Position numbers and translations under genes: made by a program
NCBI GenBank assembly: GCA_043767025.1
Contig: JAYUHK010000093.1
Location: forward strand, 1-37,783
Source: JAYUHK01 sp043767025
GTDB taxonomy: Bacteria; Bacteroidota; Bacteroidia; Chitinophagales; Saprospiraceae
Direction: 5' to 3'
Length of the DNA: 37,783 bases
Part shown: positions 23,343 to 31,785 of the stretch, one piece after another
Layout: every line of letters starts with the position of its first letter
How positions within the stretch are numbered: position 1 is the stretch's first letter
The notes under the pieces: model-generated
Databases searched by the model: none
What the model was told of the DNA's origin: nothing
The model's input: only the letters and a program-made list of their open reading frames with translations

Positions 23343-24608
23343 ATGAATTATTTAAAAATAGCTGTTCCACTTCTTGCGATTTTGATTAGCCTTTCTCTTT
23401 CTCCGACAAAAACGGCAGCGCAGCAGAGTTCGCGCAGAGAGTTGGAGGTAAAACGCAAGCAGATTCTGAAAGACATCAAAAAAAAATCTTCACAGTTGGA
23501 AGAAACCCAAAAAACAAAAGTGGGCAAACTGAAAGAAAAAGTCCAACTCAACAAACAAGTCAAAAAACAAGAACAAGTAGTCGGCAATCTGCAAACAGAA
23601 GTCCACCAGCTTTCTAAAAGTATCAATCGCAACACAGCAGTTAGCGAAGCTCTGAACCTCGATATTCAGCGACTTACCAACGAATATTCGGAGCGTGCGC
23701 GCCGTGTTTTGCGTGAAAAAATAAATCCGACGGTATCGTTTTCTTCCATTGTGTTGCCTTTTTTTCCAAAAAAAATAGCCGAAAATTATGAGCATCGCCA
23801 ATATCTTCGACAGTACGACCAGTTTCGGCAAAAAGAAGCCTCTTACATCGTAGCAACACAAAAAATACTCTCCTCCAAAATCGCCATTCGAGAGCATCAA
23901 AAAGAAAACACAGGCGAAAAATTGACGGCAGAAGAAGCTGAAAAAAAACAACTCCACGGCGAACTCAAACAAGCCGACCAACAGCTGAAATCGCTTTCGG
24001 CAACCGAACAAAAGCTGCGCAAAGAACTCAGCGAGCAGGAAAAAATACACGAAAAGCTCAACTCTGCCATCGAAATGGTCATCAAAAATGAAATATCGGG
24101 GCGGCGCACACGCGACAAATCCCGCCGCGCCCCCGTCGGACAGGACACGGAGGCAACGGCTATCGTAGAAACCCCCGAATTTAACGCTCTTTCGAGTGAT
24201 TTTAAAAATAATCGTGGCAAATTGCCTTGGCCCGTCCAAAAAGGAGCGATTTCGAGGCGGTTCGGATTGCAGTCGCACCCGACGTTCAGAGATATTCAAA
24301 TCAATAATCACGGGATAGACATTGCCACCGAACCCGGTGCCAATGTTCGCGCCGTTTGCAAGGGTAAAATCGTTAGCACGCAATTTTATCCCGGACTAAA
24401 TAATGTGGTGGTGGCGCAACACGGCAATTATTATACCATTTATTCCAATCTTGAAGTAATAAAAGTTCGCAGAGGCGACGAATTGCAAGCCAAACAAACT
24501 ATTGGGCAAGTGGCAGCACCCAAAGACGGCAGCACCCAATCTCAACTGCATTTTGAGGTGTGGCAAGAGAAACAACGCCTGAATCCCGCCGATTGGATAG
24601 GGAAATAA
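23343..24608 (+). CDS. EnvC-like murein hydrolase activator (degenerate LytM/M23)
   Basis: 421 residues. The signal peptide is 1-26 (LLAILISLSLSPTKTAAQ). Two long coiled-coil segments (about 28-120 and 160-255, rich in Glu, Lys and Gln) precede a LytM/M23 domain (about 295-420). The domain keeps the fold motifs NNHGIDIATEPGANVRAV, NNVVVAQHGNYYTIYSNL and LHFEVWQEKQRLNPADWIG. The position of the first zinc His (HxxxD) is Asn and that of the first His in HxH is Gln, so it should not bind zinc. This is like E. coli EnvC, which activates amidases rather than cutting peptidoglycan itself. The role in daughter-cell separation is inferred. The acyl-CoA ligase starts 10 bp later. Confidence 0.88.
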   Translation: MNYLKIAVPLLAILISLSLSPTKTAAQQSSRRELEVKRKQILKDIKKKSSQLEETQKTKVGKLKEKVQLNKQVKKQEQVVGNLQTEVHQLSKSINRNTAVSEALNLDIQRLTNEYSERARRVLREKINPTVSFSSIVLPFFPKKIAENYEHRQYLRQYDQFRQKEASYIVATQKILSSKIAIREHQKENTGEKLTAEEAEKKQLHGELKQADQQLKSLSATEQKLRKELSEQEKIHEKLNSAIEMVIKNEISGRRTRDKSRRAPVGQDTEATAIVETPEFNALSSDFKNNRGKLPWPVQKGAISRRFGLQSHPTFRDIQINNHGIDIATEPGANVRAVCKGKIVSTQFYPGLNNVVVAQHGNYYTIYSNLEVIKVRRGDELQAKQTIGQVAAPKDGSTQSQLHFEVWQEKQRLNPADWIGK

Positions 24609-24618
24609 ACAATATTGT

Positions 24619-26382
24619 ATGACATTTGAAAGACTTTTTGATATTCTGCCCTACCAAGCTACCCGTTATCCAAAGTCCAACGCGATTTCGGCTTGGGGCG
24701 GAGCTGCTTACAGCACTTTGGAAAGTGTGGAAATAATAAATTCTTTGAGTGCAGGTTTTATAAAAAAAGGGATTCAAGTCGGTCAAAATGTTCTTATTTG
24801 GGCGCATTGCGGAAGCCCCGAATGGAATTTTGTGGATTTTGCACTCCAACAAATCGGTGCTGTCGTCGTCCCTATCCACGCCAATATCAGCAATGCGCAG
24901 CTGGAATATATTTTGGAAGAAACAAATGCCAATTTAGTAGTTTGCTCCAATAAAATTCTTTGCGACCGAATAAAAAATATAAAAAATCGTGTTATTCCAA
25001 ATATTATATCTTTTCAAAAAATAGACGAAGTTGTATTTTGGAAGGATTTGGAGGAGAAAAGCAATGATTTTTTGGAGGAACTCGCTCATCGCAAAAATAA
25101 TATTTCGGAACACCACCTCGCAACCATCATCTATACTTCTGGGACTACGGGCGAACCCAAAGGCGTGATGCTTTCTCATCGAAATATCGTGAGCAATATC
25201 AAAGCCGTTATTGCGCTCATTCCCGTCGGTAGCCAACATACTACAATTAGCTTTCTGCCTTTGAGCCACGTTTTTGAACGCATGGTGACGTACTCCTACA
25301 TGGTCGTCGGGGCTACCATTTGCTACATATCCGACAATTCAGAAATATCGGTAGCCATCAAAAAAATTCGCCCGCATTATTTTACTGCCGTCCCTCGTTT
25401 TTTGGAAAAAATATACGACGCATTGCTCGAAAAAATTGCCAAACAACCCAAATTTTTACGAAAAATATCTTATTGGGTCTTGGCACTCGGAGAAAAATAC
25501 GAAGGACAACGCGGCAAATCTTGGTGGTATCGGTGCCAACTTTGGGCTGCCAATGTGGTGGTTTTTGGTCGCTGGCGTGCTGCGCTCGGAGGCAATGTAA
25601 AGGGTGTTATCGTCGGTGCAGCTGCCTTGCAGCCGCGCTTGGGGAGGCTTTTTTCGGCAGCCAAAATTCGTATCCGCGAAGGGTACGGATTGACAGAAAC
25701 CTCGCCCGTAGTTGCATTCAACCGCTTCGAGCCGGGCGGCACTCGCTTCGGCACGGTCGGCATACCTATCACAGGAGTAGAGCTAAAAATTGACGCTCCC
25801 GACGAGCAGGGAGTGGGCGAAATATGGGTACGAAGTCCCGGCGTGATGTTGGGTTATTACAAAAAAGCCGCCGAAACTGCGGCAGTAATAGACGCTGAAA
25901 ATTGGTTCAAAACAGGCGATGTCGGGAAGATAGTTTTTAAGCGATTTTTGCAACTTACTGACCGAAAAAAGGATATTTTTAAGACTTCGAGCGGGCGGTA
26001 TGTCGCGCCTCAAATGGTAGAAAATTTGCTCAAAGCATCGCCTTTTGTGGAGCAATGCTTGGTGGTGGGAGCGAATAAATCTTATGTGGCGGCATTGGTG
26101 GTGCCTTCTTTCGTCCGACTTCAAGAATGGTGCGAAGCCAACAAAGTACACTGGACAGCCCCTCAATTTATGGTCATCAACCCAAAAGTAGTCAAGTACA
26201 TGGACAGCCAGTTGGCAGAGGTAAATGCGGGGCTGAAAAGCTACGAGCAGATTAAAAAAATCCATCTACTTTACGAAGAATGGACCGCCGAAAGCGGTGA
26301 GCTAACCCCAACTCTCAAGCCACGTCGCTCGGTCATCGTAGAAAAATATGCCAAAGATATTGCCGAAATGTACGATTATTAA
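24619..26382 (+). CDS. Long-chain fatty acid--CoA ligase (AMP-binding)
   Basis: 587 residues, the size of bacterial FadD/FAA1-type acyl-CoA synthetases. It activates long fatty acids with ATP and coenzyme A. The P-loop IYTSGTTGEPKGVMLSHRNI is at about 171-190, FLPLSHVFERMV follows, then REGYGLTETSPVV (A5), WFKTGDVG (A7), and LTDRKKDIFKTSSGRYVAPQMVEN (A8), of which the LTDRKKDIFKTSSG part is typical of the long-chain group. It is cytoplasmic or membrane-peripheral. It follows the EnvC-like gene by 10 bp, so co-transcription is likely. It is convergent with the synthetase operon to its right and therefore not clearly part of it. Confidence 0.9.
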   Translation: MTFERLFDILPYQATRYPKSNAISAWGGAAYSTLESVEIINSLSAGFIKKGIQVGQNVLIWAHCGSPEWNFVDFALQQIGAVVVPIHANISNAQLEYILEETNANLVVCSNKILCDRIKNIKNRVIPNIISFQKIDEVVFWKDLEEKSNDFLEELAHRKNNISEHHLATIIYTSGTTGEPKGVMLSHRNIVSNIKAVIALIPVGSQHTTISFLPLSHVFERMVTYSYMVVGATICYISDNSEISVAIKKIRPHYFTAVPRFLEKIYDALLEKIAKQPKFLRKISYWVLALGEKYEGQRGKSWWYRCQLWAANVVVFGRWRAALGGNVKGVIVGAAALQPRLGRLFSAAKIRIREGYGLTETSPVVAFNRFEPGGTRFGTVGIPITGVELKIDAPDEQGVGEIWVRSPGVMLGYYKKAAETAAVIDAENWFKTGDVGKIVFKRFLQLTDRKKDIFKTSSGRYVAPQMVENLLKASPFVEQCLVVGANKSYVAALVVPSFVRLQEWCEANKVHWTAPQFMVINPKVVKYMDSQLAEVNAGLKSYEQIKKIHLLYEEWTAESGELTPTLKPRRSVIVEKYAKDIAEMYDY

Positions 26383-26470
26383 GAAGAAAATTGGGTGGTG
26401 GCGCAAAATGTATGATAGAGAAAAAAGCGATAAGGAAGGCGCACTTTCGATTTATGAGCAAAATAAATGT

Positions 26471-26495
26471 GCCGCAACAAGTCGTCGTTTGCGGC
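26471..26495. terminator. Weak hairpin between convergent genes
   Basis: GCCGCAA (26471-26477) and TTGCGGC (26489-26495) form a 7-bp stem between the acyl-CoA ligase and the phosphopantetheinyl transferase. No strong T-run follows on either strand. The rest of the 140-bp gap shows nothing else. Confidence 0.3.
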
Positions 26496-26522
26496 TTAAA
26501 AAGTATTCCATTTTTAGGACTA

Positions 26523-27149
26523 TCAAAATTCTATTTTAGAAATATGAATTTCAGTGTGTTCAATAGCGGTGGCACAGCTTATTGCATAATTATTTTCGGT
26601 CAAGGTGTTTAAAAACCAATTTTTATTTTGATGCCTTAATTCATTGCTTTGAACATCTATTGAGCTGTAATCCAAGTAAATACCCAAACCTAAAGCCTTT
26701 GAAATAGCTTCTTTACGGGTGTGCAAAAAGAAAAAATGTTTCGCATTGTTGTTTAAAACTAAATTTTCTTTTTCCTTTTTATTTAATAATTCAGATTCAA
26801 CATTGATTAATGTCGCATCTTCAAGCGCAATATCCACACCGAGCGGCGTAATTAATGATGCCAAACAAATGACAAAATTATTTGAATACGATAGGCTAAA
26901 TTGAAAAGCGGTGGATTCAAAATAGGGCTGATGAAACTGGCTGCGTTTCAAATCATATAAAGAAATATTTTGATTAAAATAATCTAATTGCCGTTGGAGC
27001 AGCTCAAACCCGATAATTTTTTGGTCTTTTTTTTGGTCCTTATATTTATCAATCCTACCCAATTCATACGGGTTTAGCTTTTTTTTTACTTCTTTTTCAA
27101 TTAATGCAACCGCCGCCTTGTTGTATTCTGCAATGATTAAATGTATCAT
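26523..27149 (-). CDS. 4'-phosphopantetheinyl transferase (Sfp/AcpT superfamily)
   Basis: 208 residues from ATG 27149. It transfers phosphopantetheine from coenzyme A to a carrier-domain serine. Motifs are FSLSYSNN (about 84-91), GVDIALED with the magnesium Asp at 106, and TRKEAISKALGLG (about 144-156, the W/T-x-KEA-xxK box). The second acidic residue of the usual GVDIE is Ala here, followed by Leu-Glu, which is a small deviation. A TTG frame extends to 27176 but would overlap the synthetase stop; the ATG gives an 8-bp gap. It directly follows the Pls-like synthetase on the same strand, so that enzyme's thiolation domain is the likely substrate. Confidence 0.88.
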   Translation of the reverse strand: MIHLIIAEYNKAAVALIEKEVKKKLNPYELGRIDKYKDQKKDQKIIGFELLQRQLDYFNQNISLYDLKRSQFHQPYFESTAFQFSLSYSNNFVICLASLITPLGVDIALEDATLINVESELLNKKEKENLVLNNNAKHFFFLHTRKEAISKALGLGIYLDYSSIDVQSNELRHQNKNWFLNTLTENNYAISCATAIEHTEIHISKIEF

Positions 27150-27157
27150 ATCCACGC

Positions 27158-30100
27158 CTATGATTTTATTGGGCAACCCTCAAAAAAAGTATTGTCGGAT
27201 AGGGTTTCGCCTTTCATCACCAAAGATAAAGCCTCTAATTTGATATTGTTACCAATAATGGTATCATACAAAATAATGGTTCTTGCGCCGATACTGGTTT
27301 CATTTCCAATAGTAATATTTCCTATTTTCATTATTCTATCTTCAAAAAGATGGGTTTGAGGACCCGATTCAACGCTCATACTCACGTCGTCGCCTATGCT
27401 CACCACATCAAATTCCGTAAAATCTAATGTAAATAAACAAGCTCGCTTCCCAATTTTGACACCCAAAAACCGCAGACAAAAAGGTAATAAAGCCGTGCCT
27501 TGCAAATATTCTAACAAATAGGGTGTCGCCAACGCCTCATAAGTACAGGTAATGGCTTCGCTGAGCCAAACGCCCATTGACCACATCGGCATTTGTTTGG
27601 GTTTGTATTTCCCAACAAATAGCCATTTTAAAATCACTACGAATAGAAAAGCAGGGATACCCACAAAACTCAGAAAATATATTGGCAAATAAAATAAAAA
27701 CATATACCAAGAGTCATCTACGATAACATCATGTATGTACGAAATAAATAACCAACTGCTACATAAGATGAAGGTCAGGGGTAAAATTATTCTTATAAAT
27801 TCAATAGTCGCTCGTTTTAGATAAGTTGTTTTAGAGGGATTGAATGTTAAAGAAGTATCAAAATTTTCTGATTTTTGTCTTTGAGGCATAGCAATGGCGG
27901 GAGAACCAAACCAATCTTTGGCACTGTTTTGCTCCAATTCTTCTGTTGAAGGTGGAATAGATAGCACGCCGATAAGCATATTATCACCCAAAATAGTGCC
28001 TTGTGGTATCAGTGCGCTATTGCCCACAAAAGTTTTATGTCCTATGGCGGTTTGTTCTAAAATAAGACAATTATCCCGAACATCGGCTTCGCCAAGATTG
28101 ACGGCATCGGCAATAAAAGATTCGTTGCCGATGGATAAAAGTTGGGGTGTAATATTACTGGCGGTAGAAATTTCAGAATTTCGTCCTATTTTTGCGCCAA
28201 GCAATCTTAAATAGGCACTAATATACACGGTGGCGTAAATTGGGTGTAATATCACAAGTGACAATGCACAAAATTGGTCGGCTAACCATTTTTTTACATA
28301 CATCGGGCTGTATACCGCATAGTGTCCGGCTTTGATATTTTTTAATAAAATTCTATTAAAAAATACTGCTTGAAGTATAAAAATCAAGGTATATACTACG
28401 GCAATAATGGGTGTGTAAAACAAATAATAAAACTGATAATCGTCCGCTAACTGGTCTAATTGGTATAAAGTAAATAAACCGGGAGCAAATGGAATGATGA
28501 CCGAAAGTGAAAAAACAAGCAATAGTGCCGTATATATTAATGAGTAACGCATTTTTGTCTGTTTTGAAACATAAAACGGTTCGCTGTACGCTGCTTTCGC
28601 CTTTTGCTGAATAAGTTGTGCGGGACTGCCGTGATAAATTGCCCCTTCGGGAATAGTTTGGTCATTGGGCAAACAACTTAAATCTTTTAATTCAGATTGG
28701 TTTTGCAGCGTGCAGCCGCCTTTGATTATGGCACTTGTGCCTACATAACAGTGATTGCCGATTTTGATAGCACTGATTTTTAACAAGCCGTTTTCAATCA
28801 CCACGTTATTCAATAGCACGTTGCTACTTATGGCTGAATAATCCCCAATTTCTACCAAATCAGGCGCACCGCAACTAAATGTACTTAATTGTACATTTTT
28901 GCCAATCTTCATTCCCATCAACCGCATATATCTGTTGTAAAGCGGCGTGCCGTTGAGCAAAGTAACGTTGACTAATTTATTGACTGAATTTACAAACCAA
29001 TACCTGAAATAATAAAAGCCCCAAAGTGGATAATGACCCGCTTTATATTTGCCAATAATTAGTTTTTTACAAACAATACTTATAAAACCCATAATTGGAG
29101 ATACAAAACACAATAACATTATTGCCACTAAAAAAGGGTTGATATGGCTCTCACTTTCTACTTGGGCGTAGTAATATCCTAAATAAGGAATATATAATTG
29201 AGCTGTAAAGAGTAAAAAAATAATTGGCAGACTTAATATTTGAGCCAAAAGACAAACGTAAAACCGGATAGGATTGACTTTATTGAACGGCTCATTGTCA
29301 TTTTTTTGGATTTCAAAATTAGAAATTTCAACCGCTTCTATAAATTTAGAAATTGGTCGGTTCAAATAAATATCCTTAATAGACACCTTATTTATCGCAG
29401 CGTCTTTTCGCAACACCGACACAAAGTTAGCCGCCAATAAGGAATGTCCGCCCAAATCAGTAAAAAAGTCTGTGTTGTCATTGATGGTTTTTCCAATAAA
29501 TAAATTTTGAAGTGCGGTTATTATTTTAGTTTTAATCGCCTCTTCTTTATTAATTGGCTTCAATGTGACGGCTTGTTTTTCTTCAAATGCGGCAGGAAGA
29601 GGTAATTTTTTTTTGTCAATTTTCCCGCTTGGCAATCTTTCAAATGAAGTCATTGGTACAATAATAGCAGGCACCATATAAATCGGTAAAGTTTTGGCTA
29701 ATTGTTCCCGTATTTTTTCGGGTTCAAACGCCGCCCCTACATTCATTTGCACATACCCCACTAACTCATCTTGATTGAAATTATCTACTTTGATAGCCAC
29801 CGCCGCATTAATGACATTGTTTTGGGCGGCAAGTTGGCTTTCAATTTCACCCAATTCTATCCGAAATCCCCTAAGTTTGACTTGGTCATCTAATCTGCCA
29901 TAAAAATTCACCAATCCATCTGCATCTATTGCCGCCAAATCACCTGTTCTGTACAATAAATTACCCGGTAATGCGGTTTCATCAATTGGCTTTGCCACAA
30001 ACTTTTTGGCGGTAAGTTCTGGTAAATTAATGTAGCCTTTCCCTACGCCCGGACCTGAAATCACTAATTCGCCCTGTTCCCCAATCGGCAATATATTAAG

Positions 30101-31090
30101 CTGCTCATCTACAATCGCATAGTTATAATTTGGCAACGGATGCCCAATCGTAATTTTATCATTGGCTTGCAAACAAATCATTGAGGACGTTACGGTGGTT
30201 TCCGTTGGTCCATAGGAATTAAAGAATTGCCTACCTGACTTTGCCCATTGGTTTAAAACTTTTGTGGTACAAGCCTCGCCACCCGCATTTATCAGCCGTA
30301 AAGTAGGAATGTCATCATCAATTACAGACAACAAACTCGGCACAGCGTGTAAAATAGTGACTTGATGTTGTCTTAAAAAATGACTTAATTCATCAATCGC
30401 TTTTGAAGTGGCGGTATCTGCAATAATCAAAGTTGCGCCCACAAAATAACTTATCCAAGATTCCTCGCACCACATATCAAACGACACCGAAAAGCCTTGA
30501 TACACAATATCATTAGCCCTTATTTTTAATATTTCATTTTCGGAGCGTACAAAATGGCATATTTGTTTTTGCGTGATAGGGATTCCTTTGGGTTTGCCCG
30601 TGCTACCCGAAGTGTATAAAATATAGGCATCGGTGGCAGGTGAATATTGGACAGGGGCTAACGCTATTTTTTCGTTGGGTAAATTATTAACTGTTAATTT
30701 TTGTATTTCAAATTCAACAGTTTTATCTCCAAAATAAGCACTCACGTTGCCTTCTTGAAATACAGTTTGGACACGCTCCATTGGCATATCGTAATCCACA
30801 GGAACGTAAGTACAACCCGCTTTTACAATAGCCAAAATCGCTACGTGCAGTTCTAAACTGCGTTGATGCCAAACACCAATCACTTTACCGTTAGAAAAAC
30901 CTTGATGAACAAGTGAATTTGCCACCACATTACTCCAGCTATCTAATTGGCTATACGACAGCTTAAAATCATTAAAGACCAACGCCGTTTTATTTTCATT
31001 TTGTGCCGCCGCATGAGTGAAAATATTGGCTAATGTTTCTTCTTTTATAAGTTGTGGCATCTTCGCACCACATAAAATACTTTTTTTCAT
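27158..31090 (-). CDS. Pls/PosA-type membrane-bound non-ribosomal peptide synthetase
   Basis: 1310 residues from ATG 31090. An adenylation domain (about 15-500) has ILYTSGSTGKPKG (A3), NSYGPTETT (A5), LLYRTGDLA (A7), GRLDDQVKLRGFRIELGEIE (A8) and LPSGKIDKKKLP (A10). A thiolation domain (about 510-585) has DLGGHSLLA with the Ser at about 550. No condensation or thioesterase domain follows. Instead there are three units of two membrane helices plus a left-handed beta-helix-like domain: helices near 611-635/651-675, 849-874/887-911 and 1095-1117/1128-1156. After each helix pair comes a related motif (GKYKAGHYPLW, KNIKAGHYAVY, GKYKPKQMPMW). This is the layout of epsilon-poly-lysine synthetase, whose C-terminal units join monomers on the membrane. 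Pocket residues aligned by hand to GrsA read D-M-E-H-I-A-S-V-T-K. The Glu suggests a cationic substrate; the product is not known. Confidence 0.88.
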   Translation of the reverse strand: MKKSILCGAKMPQLIKEETLANIFTHAAAQNENKTALVFNDFKLSYSQLDSWSNVVANSLVHQGFSNGKVIGVWHQRSLELHVAILAIVKAGCTYVPVDYDMPMERVQTVFQEGNVSAYFGDKTVEFEIQKLTVNNLPNEKIALAPVQYSPATDAYILYTSGSTGKPKGIPITQKQICHFVRSENEILKIRANDIVYQGFSVSFDMWCEESWISYFVGATLIIADTATSKAIDELSHFLRQHQVTILHAVPSLLSVIDDDIPTLRLINAGGEACTTKVLNQWAKSGRQFFNSYGPTETTVTSSMICLQANDKITIGHPLPNYNYAIVDEQLNILPIGEQGELVISGPGVGKGYINLPELTAKKFVAKPIDETALPGNLLYRTGDLAAIDADGLVNFYGRLDDQVKLRGFRIELGEIESQLAAQNNVINAAVAIKVDNFNQDELVGYVQMNVGAAFEPEKIREQLAKTLPIYMVPAIIVPMTSFERLPSGKIDKKKLPLPAAFEEKQAVTLKPINKEEAIKTKIITALQNLFIGKTINDNTDFFTDLGGHSLLAANFVSVLRKDAAINKVSIKDIYLNRPISKFIEAVEISNFEIQKNDNEPFNKVNPIRFYVCLLAQILSLPIIFLLFTAQLYIPYLGYYYAQVESESHINPFLVAIMLLCFVSPIMGFISIVCKKLIIGKYKAGHYPLWGFYYFRYWFVNSVNKLVNVTLLNGTPLYNRYMRLMGMKIGKNVQLSTFSCGAPDLVEIGDYSAISSNVLLNNVVIENGLLKISAIKIGNHCYVGTSAIIKGGCTLQNQSELKDLSCLPNDQTIPEGAIYHGSPAQLIQQKAKAAYSEPFYVSKQTKMRYSLIYTALLLVFSLSVIIPFAPGLFTLYQLDQLADDYQFYYLFYTPIIAVVYTLIFILQAVFFNRILLKNIKAGHYAVYSPMYVKKWLADQFCALSLVILHPIYATVYISAYLRLLGAKIGRNSEISTASNITPQLLSIGNESFIADAVNLGEADVRDNCLILEQTAIGHKTFVGNSALIPQGTILGDNMLIGVLSIPPSTEELEQNSAKDWFGSPAIAMPQRQKSENFDTSLTFNPSKTTYLKRATIEFIRIILPLTFILCSSWLFISYIHDVIVDDSWYMFLFYLPIYFLSFVGIPAFLFVVILKWLFVGKYKPKQMPMWSMGVWLSEAITCTYEALATPYLLEYLQGTALLPFCLRFLGVKIGKRACLFTLDFTEFDVVSIGDDVSMSVESGPQTHLFEDRIMKIGNITIGNETSIGARTIILYDTIIGNNIKLEALSLVMKGETLSDNTFFEGCPIKS

Positions 31091-31200
31091 CAATCTACTT
31101 ATTGTTCAAAATTCGTTTTAATTAACTCCTGTTTTGTAAAATTTTTTTTATAAAAAAGAATTTTAAAACAGAATCTTATTCGGGATAAACGCCTTTCAGA

Positions 31201-31232
31201 AAGTGCCTTGTAGAAATTCAAGTTTTTGCAAA
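31201..31232 (+). repeat. Dispersed repeat B, fragment
   Basis: AAGTGCCTTGTAGAAATTCA, then AGTTTTTGCAAAA, matches 37723-37753 of copy 3 with few differences. Confidence 0.45.
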
Positions 31233-31245
31233 AATATAGCGGAAA

Positions 31246-31297
31246 GGAGCGAAAACCTGTTTGCAGTTTGGCAAAGCCGACAAGTTTTTTTCGCTCC
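31246..31297. other. Nested inverted repeat in synthetase upstream region
   Basis: GGAGCGAAAA (31246-31255) pairs with TTTTCGCTCC (31288-31297), and TTTGC (31260-31264) with GCAAA (31271-31275) inside it. It could fold as a branched hairpin in the leader of the synthetase transcript, or be an operator. No gene ends here. Confidence 0.35.
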
Positions 31298-31349
31298 AAC
31301 GGAATTTTTTAGCAAAAATTTTAGAATTTGTACGTTACTTTTTTCATCA

Positions 31350-31392
31350 AGGAATGAAGAAAAAATAGGTATTGTGTTTTATACGCATTTTC
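31350..31392 (+). repeat. Dispersed repeat A, copy upstream of the synthetase
   Basis: The left 19 bp (AGGAATGAAGAAAAAATAG) match the consensus. The right end is diverged (ATACGCATTTTCAAG). Confidence 0.5.
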
Positions 31393-31624
31393 AAGAAAAA
31401 AGATGACAAAAGCAAGTAAATAACTCCTAAAATTAGACTCAAACGACTCAATTTTAAAAAATTGCTTAATCATCAGAGATAAGTAGTGTTTAGTTTTTAA
31501 TTTTGATTCATCATAAAATATTGAAAATCAACGAATTATGTCGAATATTAAATGTCCTCTATTTAAGTGTAAGAACTTATTAAGTACTTTTTCTAAAGAA
31601 TTGCAAAGAATTACCTGTAATTAT

Positions 31625-31655
31625 CAATTATTTATGCGACTAAAAACTAAAAACT
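31625..31655 (+). repeat. Dispersed repeat D, copy 3
   Basis: CAATTATTTATGCGACTAAA, then AACTAAAAACT: an inverted match to 642-672 at 29 of 31 positions. The two copies are 31 kb apart. Confidence 0.55.
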
Positions 31656-31673
31656 TTGTCGAAGCTCATTTTG

Positions 31674-31700
31674 TAATAAAACGCATCTAAAATAAATTAT
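31674..31700 (-). repeat. Dispersed repeat A, inverted right-end fragment
   Basis: Read on the minus strand, TTTATTTTAGATGCGTTTTA resembles the right part of the consensus. As at 642-720 and 8965-9017, it lies close to a repeat D tract. Confidence 0.4.
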
Positions 31701-31725
31701 TCTTTCTTTCACTTTTCTGAAAGTT

Positions 31726-31763
31726 AAAAAAAAAGCTCCGTAGAGTTTTCTCTACGGAGCTTT
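31726..31763 (-). terminator. Rho-independent terminator of the OmpA/HHH operon
   Basis: AAAGCTCCGTAGAG (31732-31745) and CTCTACGGAGCTTT (31750-31763) form a perfect 14-bp stem with a TTTT loop. A T-run follows on the minus strand, 23 bp after the HHH gene's stop codon. Confidence 0.9.
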
Positions 31764-31785
31764 GCGACAAGACAACGGTTGCTGT

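Larger units (their letters stand above)
31091..31785. other. Gene-free stretch upstream of the synthetase
   Basis: No coding region supported. Going right: repeat B fragment (31201-31232), a nested inverted repeat (31246-31297), repeat A (31350-31392), repeat D (31625-31655), an inverted repeat A fragment (31674-31700) and the HHH-protein terminator (31726-31763). The synthetase promoter on the minus strand was not identified. Confidence 0.6.

Noticed and set aside
23490..24383. 297-codon antisense frame inside the EnvC-like gene
   Set aside because: Its Phe-rich translation is the mirror of Lys/Glu-rich coiled coil on the sense strand.
24619..26382. Acyl-CoA ligase as part of the synthetase cluster (lipidation step)
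   Set aside because: It is on the opposite strand, convergent with the PPTase gene, and 10 bp behind the EnvC-like gene, so it belongs to the other transcript.
26348..26612. Small frames between acyl-CoA ligase and PPTase
   Set aside because: They overlap the ends of both genes and have no promoter, start context or homology pattern.
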